From positions 1-64,000 of the forward strand of contig CALLPE010000030.1 in NCBI GenBank assembly GCA_938015445.1: a stretch of 64,000 nucleotides of DNA. Direction: 5' to 3'. The notes beneath the pieces were generated by a model. The model saw only the letters and a program-made list of their open reading frames with translations. It did no database searches and had not been told where the DNA came from. Of this stretch, positions 44,801 through 53,161 are shown one piece after another. Made by a program: the position numbers and the translations under genes. The number at the start of each line of letters is the position of its first letter. The stretch's first letter is position 1. The stretch comes from an uncultured Pirellulales bacterium. GTDB lineage: Bacteria > Planctomycetota > Planctomycetia > Pirellulales > Thermoguttaceae.

Positions 44801-47800
44801 TGTCGTCGAAGCCCTTGCCGAAGCTGACCAAGCCGTCGGACGGGAAGTAGATCTCACCGGTGTAAACCCAGGTGGTGTTATCCGTCCACGGTGGTTTGGT
44901 GCTGATATTGGCCATCACCGGGCCCGGTTCTACCGAGGTACGGGGGTTGGGTGAAGTCCAGTTAGCCGAGCCTGACAAGGAGCCGGCCCACAAACCCGGC
45001 TGGTATATAGTCTCGCCCAACACCAGCACCGCATTGTTGCCGGTCAGACGTACGGGGCTAGTGCTGAGTGCGCCGGCGTTAGCGACCACGACGGTACCGG
45101 ACTGGATGGTGGTGTCCCCTGCGTACCAGTTTGCGCCGGCCAGCACTTGCGTTCCGGTACCGGTGCGAACCAGGCTGATAGCGCCGTCGATCACACCATC
45201 GTAGCGGTGAGTTCCCGCACCGCTGATAGTCAAAGTCTTCATCGCGAATTGGGTATTTGTAACTCGTGCCGTATTCATGCCTACGCCGCTGGGATCTCCT
45301 TCCAGCCCGGCCAAGGTCTGGTTGAATCCGTTCAGGTCGTAGGTAACGGCCTCTGCCGAACCACCCAGCGTGAGCACACCACCGGTAGGCAGGGCGTTGT
45401 CGCGCTGGTTGAGGATCATGCCGCCGCGGAGTTTGGTCCCACCGGTCCAGTTGTTCGGGCCGGTATTGGCCAGGTACAGCAACCCGCTGCCAATTTTCAC
45501 CAGGTCGGCGTTGCCGCCGATGCCGCCTGGCCCTTGGAAGCGATAGTCGCGGAAGCTGTTCTCGACCATTATCCGCGATGGGGCCACGTTGGTCGTCACG
45601 TTGACCGTCACCAGACCGAAGCCATCGGCCGTGTCGTCGAACAAAACCAGGTCGACAGGTACGCCTTCCTGGTAGGTGGCGAACTGGTCGGTAAACACCG
45701 TCTTCCAGTTGGCCGTTACGCCGATGTCCCAGTTATTATTAGGAACGCCTGCGACGGTGGCGCCGAACCAGCGCTTGCCTTCGGCGAACTTTACCTCTAC
45801 CTGTCGTTGGACGGTGTTGTTCGCCAGGCCCGCCGAGGAGTACGGCGGCACGGTATCCATATCCAGTTTCAGGTTCTCGAATCCCACCATCCCGCCGGTG
45901 CCATAGCTGATAATCGGGTAAGTGCCCGTCCCAGCCGTAGCCAGCAGATTCAGTTTGACTGTGGCTGGTCCGGCGACGGTCAGCGCACCCGGGGTGTCGT
46001 TGAGTACCCTGATCAGGTCGCTTCCCGTCGCACTCAGGTCGCTCAGGTCGGCCAGCACGAACGAGCCGGCCAGCAACCGCAGCCCGCCGCTGGTCGGTGT
46101 GCCGATAGTCAACACGCCGGTTTCCCCTGCCGTGCCGGCGGTTATTGTGCCCGTTTCACCGATGACAACATTCCCCAAAACAGTGCCGTGGCCTTGCAGC
46201 ACTCCATTGGAAAAGGTGAAAGTGCCTGCCGAGCCGTCCAGCACGGCGGTGCTGGCGCTGGTGGCGCCGACGGTGAGCCTGGCCAGTTCCAACGCCGCTC
46301 CATCTGCCACCGCCACGGTGAATCCGTCGGCGATGGTCGTGGGGCTGCTCCAGGAGTTGATGCCAGCCAAAGTAAGCGTGCCGGTTGGGGCCAACAGGAG
46401 CGGCGTGCCGCCATTGATCTGGCTTACGTTCATCAACGTGCCGCTATTGAGGTTCAAGGCAGTGATGGGCGCAGCGGCCGAGCCGATTGCCGCCCCGCGC
46501 AGGTTCAGCGTTCCGCCTTCCAGGTTCAGCGTGCTGTTGCCGCCGCCGGCGATAATTCCATTGGTACCAGCATTGAATACGCCGCCGCGGATGGTGAGTG
46601 TGCCGGTCGATACTCCCGTGCTTGTCTGCCGCGCGATAGTAGTAGTGCCATTGACGTTGACCGTGCCCCCTTCCATCACGAAGCTGCCAGTGGCGGGGCA
46701 GGAGTCGGTCGTCTGGCCGATCACCATCGCGTTTACATCCAGCAGGCTATCCGGATGACTGCCTAAGATAAAGCTGCCGGTAGCGCTGCCGAAGCTGGTT
46801 CCCGATGGCCCACCGCTCTTGTCGCCGATGATCAGACTGTCCAGGTAGGCAACCAGTTTTCCGTCGGTGGCATCGAACGCCCCCCGACCATGGATGCCGG
46901 TGCCTACGTTGTTGCGGGCGATGATTAGGTTCGTCCTGGCGGCTGCGGAGCCGAGCAGCAGGGTGCCGCCGGGGGTAAAAGTCACCCGCGCGCCTCCTAT
47001 CGCCTTCTGCCCGCCGACAACCATGGTCGGAGTGTTGATCTGGTTGACCCCACTGCCGACCACCAGCAGCGATTCCCAATCGCTGCCGTTTTTCGGGTTG
47101 TGGTTCATCAGAATCTGAGTTGCGGCGTTGATGGTGGCGTTAGCGGGCAAGTACACCAAGCCGCGCTCATGCGAATTGGTATTGCCGCCCACGGTGCGCA
47201 CGCCGATGTTGAATGTGCCCACGTTGATAACTACGTTGTTCAGGTCCCTCAAGTCCAGCACACCAGTGGTGCGACCGTCAACGTCCGCGTCGCGATAGCC
47301 CACGTTGAGGTTGTCGCTCGCGCCGGTCCCGATCGTCAACACGGCGTTGCCTTCGGCGCTAAATGTGGCCGTGCTGGTTGCCCGACCGGTGGTCGAATAA
47401 CCAACCGAAAGCTTGGGCACGTTGAGCGTGGCGCCTTCGCCCACGTGAACCCAGCCGCCGGCGGCGGATAGGAACGTGGGAGCAGTGGTTCCGGTCAAGA
47501 TCACTTTGCCGGTACCGGTGCCCAGAGTAGTAATGCCGGCAACGTTGGTCATTCCCTGCAACAGCAGCACGTCGGCGGTGTTAGAGAGCGTCAGTGTGCG
47601 GTTGACACCGCCCAAATCGACTGGCTGGGTGAGCGTCAATGGCTGATTGCCGGCGAAGCCGAAATCGCCAAGAATCTGGAAGTTGTAGCCAACAGTCCTG
47701 GGTGCGCCGAAAGCGCCCACTGCGCCGCTTTCGACGCGGACGCTGGTAGTGCCAGACGGCAAGGGCGCATCGGCGCCAAAGCCCAGCACTCCAGCCTTCA

Positions 47801-50800
47801 GCGTAGTGGTGCCGCTGTACAGGCTCGGCCCCGCCAGCACCAGAGTGCCGGCGCCATCTTTGACCAGATTGGTGGGCACGGTCTCTTCGAGCCGATTGAG
47901 CCAGAAGCCGCTGTTAGCCGCAGTGTTGACGACGAAATTGCCATCGACTGTGCCGCCCAGCGTGGTGGTTCCCAAAACGCCGACCAGATACCCTTGGCCG
48001 CCATTGGGGCCTTGCACCGAAGTGAGGGTCGTCACATTGGGAGCCACGGTCAGTTGGTTGACCGTCAACACGCGGTTATTGCCGCTGCCGCCACCGGGGC
48101 GGTCGGCGGAGAACTTGGCCGTCTCGTGTGCAACCACTACGCGGCCGCCGAAGTCGGTGTCCACCTCGCTGCGCAGCTTCAGCTCGGCAAGGTTCCCCAG
48201 CGTTATCAAGTTGTTCCCTAACACATTCGGCACATCGTTGGCCACCAGATTAGCAGTGGCAGTGGTGGTGCTTTCCACCAGCACGTCCCCGCTGCCAAGG
48301 GCGTTGGGCGCGTAGGCTTGAATATGGCTTTGCCGAATGATAGTTCCGCCGGAGTAGTCGTTGGTTTGCCTCAGGTGCAACTGGCCAGGCGAGTCCCAAA
48401 CTACCTGGTAAGGCGCCGGCGGCTGGCCCACGGCGACGAACGTATCACTCAGCCTTCCGTTTAGAATCACGAAGCAGCCGGAATCAGCTCGCCACACCGC
48501 CCCGCTGCTGGCCGTGATACCGCCCCGCTGGGTGCTGGTGGTCGACAGGAGGTTGGCCACGATTTCCAGGTTGCCGCCCACGGCGCTTACGGTGCCGTTA
48601 TTGACAAACCAATCCATGTTGTCCGGCTGACCGTAGATGCCGCGCCCGCTCAGTGTGGCCCCACTGAGCACGGTGGTGGTGCTGCCGGCGGGGTTCGTCT
48701 GGTAATCGTACTTGACCGCCTGGAATCGCCCGCCGGCCATAATCAGCGTGCCAATCGCCTCGGCGTCAGGCAAGGCGTTGTCGGTCAGGTCGGCTTGCAA
48801 TGCGTTGGTGCCGCTGATGACGATCGACTCGGGCACCGCCACCTGAAGCTGGAGCGTGCCGGCATTGGTCTGAAAGGCCTGGATTACATTCGCGTTCGGG
48901 CTAAAGGTGGTGCGGTTGAAAACTGTGCGGGTGGAGATACCGTCGCGGGTGCCGAACTTCAGAGTGGTGTTTGCACCGTTGGCGATTATCGTCGAGTTGG
49001 TTGGGCTAGTCGGCGAACCGGCGTAAAAGAATGTTGCGGCTGTCAAGTCGCCGCCGGCCAGGAAGGCCAGCGGTTCGCCGGCGTCCAGTCTGAAACCGCC
49101 GGTGGACGCAGGCGTTATGTACCCGCCCACATTCCACGTCTGCCCCGACGCGCCGATGTCGGCGATGCCCAAAAGCGTGACTTGGGTGGGCGTGGTAGCG
49201 CCGGGCGGAAGCCCCCAGAACGTCCCCGCAGTGCTTACACCTTGCACAGAGTCTCCCGGATTGACGACGAACGTCGGGCTGGTGGTAATAAAACTGGCCG
49301 CCGACAGGTAGATCACGTGTGTGCGCGACGCGTAGTCGGCCGGGAAGTTGTTGATGTTCCGCGCCAGCACGTCGTCCTCGCCCGATAGGTCGGTTATCAA
49401 CGTGCCGCCGGAACAGCTTATTCCGTATTTGTTTTTCAGTTCTCCCGCCGGGCCGAGATCGAACGCCTCCGCGTTAGCCACGATCACTCCTGCGTGGGTG
49501 CCAAAGCGGGCGAAACCCTTGAGCTGGGGCTGTGGATCGGCAGTGATCTGACCGGGCCGCATTACATACGGGCTGGCCAAGGTGGTGGGCAGCCCCAACC
49601 GCACGCCGTCGTTGTCGCCAATGCGAATATTCAATTGCCCCAGCGTCTCATCCAGAGTGCCCATGAGCGTCAGAATGGCCGAGCTTGTAGTTCCATCGTT
49701 CCCGTAGAGCGTCAATCCTTCGGCCGGAATCACATGTCTTTGGTTGGCGGTGCTTGTTCCTACACGTCCCCAGCCTTGCAGCACTTGCCCCCAACCCGGT
49801 TGCACATCCAGTTTGTAATTGAAGGTGCTGCCGGCAGAAGTGCTGATGTCGAGTATGCCACCCCTGAGGAGCGGGCGGACTTCGCCATCGACCCAATTGT
49901 TCGGGTCGGCGTCGAACCCCGAGACGAATGTCACCGTGGGACTGTTATAACGGATAACCCCCCGGATGGCCTCCAGCGTCAACCCCTTGGTGTTGTCGAT
50001 GCCGTCGTTGGCCCCCGGAGCGCTTTGGCGGTTGATGGTGAACACCGCGGAGTCGTTATCGCCGCTTGTCTTACTAAGTGTCCACAAGCTGGGCACGTCG
50101 CCGACGTAGTGGTTGACTGCCATACTGAGCGTGGCTGATGCCCCACCTTCGTTGCCGCCGATCTGCAACCGGCCACCGTTAATGACGGTGATCGAGCCGA
50201 CGGTCGTTGGACTGAGGGTCAAAGCAGCGTTGCGGTTGCGCAGGTTGATAGTGCCCCCGTCGGCGATCAGATCGGCCGTTGTTCCCAGCGTAATGCGGTT
50301 TTCGGTGCCGCTGCTGTTGGCGCCAACGTTGATGGTTCCTCCGGCGGTCGCCTTCAGATCGCCTAAGACCGTCGTGGCCATGGTGCCGCTGCCGGTGGCC
50401 CGACCGCGCAAGTTGATCGTTCCGCCATTGGCCCAAATCAGCGCACCGTCTTCCACGCGGAGCAAAAACTCGTTGTTGTCGCTGTCGGTGCCGACATTGA
50501 TTGTTCCACCTTCGGCATACACCATTCCGCCGGCGGCGATCCTGGTGCCCACTGTGTTCAGCGCCGAGCCGGTGCCGCGCAACTCGGTGGTTCCACCGTA
50601 GGAGACCACGGTCGCCCCGTTGCCGATGATGACCGGTTTATTCAAGTCGGTTGCGCTGGCCCCCACGCCGATGTTCAGCGTGCCGGCGCGGTTGATGAAG
50701 TCTTGGCCGGCAGGAGCATCGATCTTATACCCTAATGTGGTAGTGTTTCCCGAGGCGTTCATTTCCACATCCCCGGTAAACGTGTTGTTGGCGTTATTCA

Positions 50801-52361
50801 GCAACAGCGTCTTGCCGGTGGTGCCGGCGCCGGGAACTACAGTAATTTTCCCGCTTCCCGACACTACGCCGCTAAGCGTAACACTGCGTGCATCGGGGCT
50901 GGCATTCCAACCGTCGTTGGCCAGCACAATCGTAGGGTCGCCGTTGATGGTCACCGGGCCGGAAAACGTCCGATCGCCGCCGCGGCTGGCCAGCGTGCCG
51001 GTGCCATTGAGGATGATCGGGTTAGCCACCGTCCCCACGTTGTTGACGAACTTGCCCTCGTTGACCACGATCGTCGCCGAACCGAGCGCAGTGGCGTTGG
51101 TCACTTCGGCGATACCGCCGTTGAGGACCAACCGCGAGTCGGTCCCCATCGAAGTCGCCGCCGCGTTCATCACCAGCCGTCCGCCGCTGGTGGTCAGCGT
51201 GCGCGGCACTCCCCCGTCATTCAGTGCGCCGATGGTCACCTGCAAACCGGCGCCGGTGGAAGGAATCAGTGTGAAAGTCGGATCGCCGGTCAGCGTGGTT
51301 GCGCCGAACACCGCCGTCGCCGTGCCCGAGGTGACGTTCGTCCCGCCGCGAACCGTCAGCGTCTGCTCGCCGATGGAAAGCGTGCCGAACGTATGCGTAA
51401 CTGCCGCGCCAGCGGTGGCGCGGTTGACCACCAGTGTGCTGGAATCGGCGACGACTACATTGGCGGTGTAGGTTCGCGCGGTGTTGTCGTCCAGGCTCAA
51501 TGTCCCGCCGGCAAGCTGGATGGTGGCCGGCGTGCCACTGGCCCCGATGACGTTGGCGCTGTTGTTGAAGCTGACCGTCCCATTTTCGATCCTCAGCGTG
51601 CCGAGAAAGCCGGTGTTGGCGGCGTGAATCGCCAGCGTGCCCGGACCGCGCTTGATCAGCGTGCCGGCGGCCGTGGCGGTGATCTGGCCGACGTCGTTGA
51701 AAATGATCTGCCGGTTGGCGCCGGCCACGTCGATCACACCCGTCGAACTGGCGAAAGCCAGGTTCCGCCCGCTGCCCGGGTCCCAGTTTGCCGTGGCCTC
51801 GGCGGCCAGCCGCAGAGTGCCACCGCCGAAGACGAAGTCGTTGGCTGTGTTGCCGAGGTTTGCATCGGCCAGAAACTCCAGAACTCCTTCGTTGAGCGCT
51901 ATATTGCCGGTGAAGGTGTTGGCGCCCGCAAGTCGCAACACGCCTGTGCCGTTCTTGGTCAGTATCACGCCGCTGGCGATGTTGCCGGCCACGATTGAAG
52001 ATATCGTTGCGTTGCCAGTGCCCGTTATTGTCGTGCCAGACGTGGTGTTAAGCGTGAGGGTTCCGCCGGAAATCGTGTAGGGGTTGGCGGCGGTAAACTC
52101 CATGCCGTCCACGCGCGCGATGGTACCTGCCACCGTCACGTCGTTGACTGCCGCATCGCCGGAAAACACGCCCCAGAAGTCGCCGTTATTCCATGTGACG
52201 AATCCGAACATGCTCGCCCAGTTGGCGGTCGTGTCCCAGTCCCAAGTTCCACTTCCGCCTGGCACGCCGCTGGTTGGAACTCCGTACCATACGACCCCGG
52301 CCGAGGCCACTGAGCAACCCAGCAACAATACGGCGATCAGATTGCCTAGATGTTTAAACAT
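41868..52361 (-). CDS. Giant autotransporter-associated beta-strand-repeat protein with PEP-CTERM
   Basis: 3497 residues from the ATG at 52361, seven bases after AAGGAG; the frame to 52481 adds a basic leader. Signal peptide: HLGNLIAVLLLGCSVASA. The body is a long series of autotransporter-associated beta-strand repeats, each with a core like LTKNGTGVLRLAGANTFTG, LVKDGAGTLVLAGPSLYSG, LVRTGTGTQVLAGANWYAG or LRKSGAGTLEVAYPGDNAFSG. Two PA14-like segments interrupt it, at about 2455-2590 (YTGEIYFPSDGLVSFGKGFDDNYQLKLDG) and 2795-2980 (EGWVTFGTRSDDGSTLYIDLNGND). The C-terminus is VPEPSSLLLLAVAGLGWLGLRRLRR, a PEP-CTERM signal. It should form a long beta-helical or solenoid surface filament, perhaps adhesive or carbohydrate-binding. 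No autotransporter beta-barrel is present. Composition is Gly/Thr/Asn/Val-rich. Confidence 0.93.
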   Translation of the reverse strand: MFKHLGNLIAVLLLGCSVASAGVVWYGVPTSGVPGGSGTWDWDTTANWASMFGFVTWNNGDFWGVFSGDAAVNDVTVAGTIARVDGMEFTAANPYTISGGTLTLNTTSGTTITGTGNATISSIVAGNIASGVILTKNGTGVLRLAGANTFTGNIALNEGVLEFLADANLGNTANDFVFGGGTLRLAAEATANWDPGSGRNLAFASSTGVIDVAGANRQIIFNDVGQITATAAGTLIKRGPGTLAIHAANTGFLGTLRIENGTVSFNNSANVIGASGTPATIQLAGGTLSLDDNTARTYTANVVVADSSTLVVNRATAGAAVTHTFGTLSIGEQTLTVRGGTNVTSGTATAVFGATTLTGDPTFTLIPSTGAGLQVTIGALNDGGVPRTLTTSGGRLVMNAAATSMGTDSRLVLNGGIAEVTNATALGSATIVVNEGKFVNNVGTVANPIILNGTGTLASRGGDRTFSGPVTINGDPTIVLANDGWNASPDARSVTLSGVVSGSGKITVVPGAGTTGKTLLLNNANNTFTGDVEMNASGNTTTLGYKIDAPAGQDFINRAGTLNIGVGASATDLNKPVIIGNGATVVSYGGTTELRGTGSALNTVGTRIAAGGMVYAEGGTINVGTDSDNNEFLLRVEDGALIWANGGTINLRGRATGSGTMATTVLGDLKATAGGTINVGANSSGTENRITLGTTADLIADGGTINLRNRNAALTLSPTTVGSITVINGGRLQIGGNEGGASATLSMAVNHYVGDVPSLWTLSKTSGDNDSAVFTINRQSAPGANDGIDNTKGLTLEAIRGVIRYNSPTVTFVSGFDADPNNWVDGEVRPLLRGGILDISTSAGSTFNYKLDVQPGWGQVLQGWGRVGTSTANQRHVIPAEGLTLYGNDGTTSSAILTLMGTLDETLGQLNIRIGDNDGVRLGLPTTLASPYVMRPGQITADPQPQLKGFARFGTHAGVIVANAEAFDLGPAGELKNKYGISCSGGTLITDLSGEDDVLARNINNFPADYASRTHVIYLSAASFITTSPTFVVNPGDSVQGVSTAGTFWGLPPGATTPTQVTLLGIADIGASGQTWNVGGYITPASTGGFRLDAGEPLAFLAGGDLTAATFFYAGSPTSPTNSTIIANGANTTLKFGTRDGISTRTVFNRTTFSPNANVIQAFQTNAGTLQLQVAVPESIVISGTNALQADLTDNALPDAEAIGTLIMAGGRFQAVKYDYQTNPAGSTTTVLSGATLSGRGIYGQPDNMDWFVNNGTVSAVGGNLEIVANLLSTTSTQRGGITASSGAVWRADSGCFVILNGRLSDTFVAVGQPPAPYQVVWDSPGQLHLRQTNDYSGGTIIRQSHIQAYAPNALGSGDVLVESTTTATANLVANDVPNVLGNNLITLGNLAELKLRSEVDTDFGGRVVVAHETAKFSADRPGGGSGNNRVLTVNQLTVAPNVTTLTSVQGPNGGQGYLVGVLGTTTLGGTVDGNFVVNTAANSGFWLNRLEETVPTNLVKDGAGTLVLAGPSLYSGTTTLKAGVLGFGADAPLPSGTTSVRVESGAVGAFGAPRTVGYNFQILGDFGFAGNQPLTLTQPVDLGGVNRTLTLSNTADVLLLQGMTNVAGITTLGTGTGKVILTGTTAPTFLSAAGGWVHVGEGATLNVPKLSVGYSTTGRATSTATFSAEGNAVLTIGTGASDNLNVGYRDADVDGRTTGVLDLRDLNNVVINVGTFNIGVRTVGGNTNSHERGLVYLPANATINAATQILMNHNPKNGSDWESLLVVGSGVNQINTPTMVVGGQKAIGGARVTFTPGGTLLLGSAAARTNLIIARNNVGTGIHGRGAFDATDGKLVAYLDSLIIGDKSGGPSGTSFGSATGSFILGSHPDSLLDVNAMVIGQTTDSCPATGSFVMEGGTVNVNGTTTIARQTSTGVSTGTLTIRGGVFNAGTNGIIAGGGNSTLNLEGGTLNLRGAAIGSAAAPITALNLNSGTLMNVSQINGGTPLLLAPTGTLTLAGINSWSSPTTIADGFTVAVADGAALELARLTVGATSASTAVLDGSAGTFTFSNGVLQGHGTVLGNVVIGETGTITAGTAGETGVLTIGTPTSGGLRLLAGSFVLADLSDLSATGSDLIRVLNDTPGALTVAGPATVKLNLLATAGTGTYPIISYGTGGMVGFENLKLDMDTVPPYSSAGLANNTVQRQVEVKFAEGKRWFGATVAGVPNNNWDIGVTANWKTVFTDQFATYQEGVPVDLVLFDDTADGFGLVTVNVTTNVAPSRIMVENSFRDYRFQGPGGIGGNADLVKIGSGLLYLANTGPNNWTGGTKLRGGMILNQRDNALPTGGVLTLGGSAEAVTYDLNGFNQTLAGLEGDPSGVGMNTARVTNTQFAMKTLTISGAGTHRYDGVIDGAISLVRTGTGTQVLAGANWYAGDTTIQSGTVVVANAGALSTSPVRLTGNNAVLVLGETIYQPGLWAGSLSGSANWTSPNPRTSVEPGPVMANISTKPPWTDNTTWVYTGEIYFPSDGLVSFGKGFDDNYQLKLDGNVVVTHTTWNVVSVTTIPVTAGWHQFEVRFGQGVGGVGPAAGWTGFGFGIDLLGRGSTSQSYYVYPTGPEWFRRAVDSTLDIVNDIVVSANAAIQVPSTVTASTFGSLTIGANKLTVGGRGTFTVNGLTTFAGPAGPEFSIDANTTLRLAGQIVDMDAGYGLRKSGAGTLEVAYPGDNAFSGGVDVAAGVLAAAAPGRVLGVGGPLSVRPQATLRVSPVSGSTADLSQMASITNDGHIRVTSGVADFGPKVIAPSPGPHPVQPISIVGEYYATPADVGTADFGTGNAGNAYISFQNANNFITPVPGPGKQGTLTSGTLLSFDAHTLNIRADGYFGGPNQVGAAWLGTIQIGGDSPIPEGWVTFGTRSDDGSTLYIDLNGNDVFEASEMVVNNLNTHSNQERLGAVNLAAGTYKIAVGYYQGTGSHFVEARLAPGFVTSFAELAILGPGAKLYQSRVAVENGAELRAGAVTTDILELNGVLTLNNPSAVSSTAAMQVNGTSTVNFANGHVLRVTHALNSGTDNAAATLNLVGDGTLRIDGWQNGNRALTLNLQGATLAVNRTGGLMTTLAVPAGAAGTINVGGDATAALAGLNIGANALLRKLGPGYLATGAQSYGAGATLELGVGGVLFNTTGGTNLTLNVPAAASVAIDVAAGVSQSPSMLNVGAGATIVKGGPGAFVIGNQTFADGSTLRATAGTAELLTALAPGAAALETDGGTITMSLVGQQLRGLGISGGGVVNVVGGPLSTASFSPRSGVVNTDAQVVNVTGGPGATISWGDATNTLVVQGSDATQVDKLVFSIVDPATQRTFAGTTRPKIKVEDGATVQLAGSIPALTNAGLTNFVDVINDSTAPGFVISSAGQQVGNITGTGTTLIESGAVLTAGFVQQSVVTIDGLAGTPGKLVLRAHSAGSEAPHLTVLGGGDLGIGGPSLGGGQLLGAPAQVPEPSSLLLLAVAGLGWLGLRRLRRSA

Positions 52362-52882
52362 TTCGACACTCCTTAAAAACGGGGCCCGATTCGAGGTTCC
52401 GCTACCGAACCAACGAAAGCGGCTTTTTAGGCAGCAACCCCGACGACACAGCGTTGCAAGCGCCGCGAACTTGAAGGCCAATTCTCTATTCCGGACTCAC
52501 AAAACTACCTATTCTGCGCGCAAACGCGCAGTCTGGGATGGCTGCTGGTCGCTACAACAAGAACAACCATCATCACCAGCAGTCCAGTTTATTCAATGCG
52601 CCACAAGAGGTCAACGATCTTGTACTCTGCTTAACCAAACAACACATTCGGTGCGGCACCTTGCTTTAGGCCATTTGCTCAACACAGCCGCAAGCAAGTG
52701 CAATCGCGTCGTACATCCGCCCTGAAAGCGTTGTCGACAGAGTAAAGCTTTCTGGACAAAAGGGAACGTTGTCCCCAAATGGAAGCTTTGTAGACAAAAA
52801 CCTTCTCGAAAGAAAACGGGGCAGCCAAAAAGCCATGGCAGCATAGAAAAAAAGGTAGAGGCAAAAAACCATTTGCACATTA

Positions 52883-52918
52883 GAAAGACTGCCAGCCAAA
52901 GAAAGACTGCCAGCCAAA
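52883..52918. repeat. Exact 18-bp tandem doublet
   Basis: GAAAGACTGCCAGCCAAA occurs at 52883-52900 and 52901-52918 without mismatch. The sequence around it is similar but degenerate. Confidence 0.85.
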
Positions 52919-53097
52919 AAACCACCGCAGAGCCTCGCCGCCAAAACATGCGGAGCGTTAACCAGCTCAGAACCGAAAGGGTAGGCCGGCATGTTAAACA
53001 CAATGACCGAGCCGTTGGCATCATCGCCGGCGACTAAGGAGCGAAATTTTTCTTTCCGGGCCTTGCCTTTCAAATGAACCCAAGTAAAATGTTGCCG

Positions 53098-53122
53098 TAT
53101 TACGATTTTTGATAACGTAATA
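53098..53122. promoter_or_regulatory. Operator-like dyad upstream of the fused PEP-CTERM gene
   Basis: TATTACG (53098-53104) and CGTAATA (53116-53122) form a perfect 7-bp inverted repeat with an 11-bp spacer, about 40 bp upstream of the start. TTGCCG at 53092 could be a -35 box. Confidence 0.35.
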
Positions 53123-53161
53123 TCACCGAGTGCACAACCCACAGTGGTTCGAACAGGAGCA

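Larger units (their letters stand above)
52362..53161. other. Divergent A/T-rich gap between PEP-CTERM genes
   Basis: 800 bp without a convincing gene. From about 52720 to 52930 it is filled with degenerate units rich in AAAA and GCC, including an exact 18-bp doublet at 52883-52918. A palindrome at 53098-53122 precedes the fused PEP-CTERM gene. Overlapping minus-strand ORFs are hydrophobic (WLAVFL hexapeptides) only because of the repeats. Confidence 0.55.

Noticed and set aside
43122-46766. Long plus-strand ORFs (610 and 539 codons) opposite the giant PEP-CTERM gene
   Set aside because: They are antisense shadows produced by the Gly/Thr/Val/Asn-rich codon use of the repeat protein; their translations are Val/Pro/Ala/Gly-rich without motifs or starts with ribosome-binding sites.
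52611-53142. Hydrophobic minus-strand ORFs upstream of the giant gene
   Set aside because: They overlap each other in different frames and owe their hydrophobic hexapeptides to A-rich 18-bp repeats; no ribosome-binding site or family resemblance.
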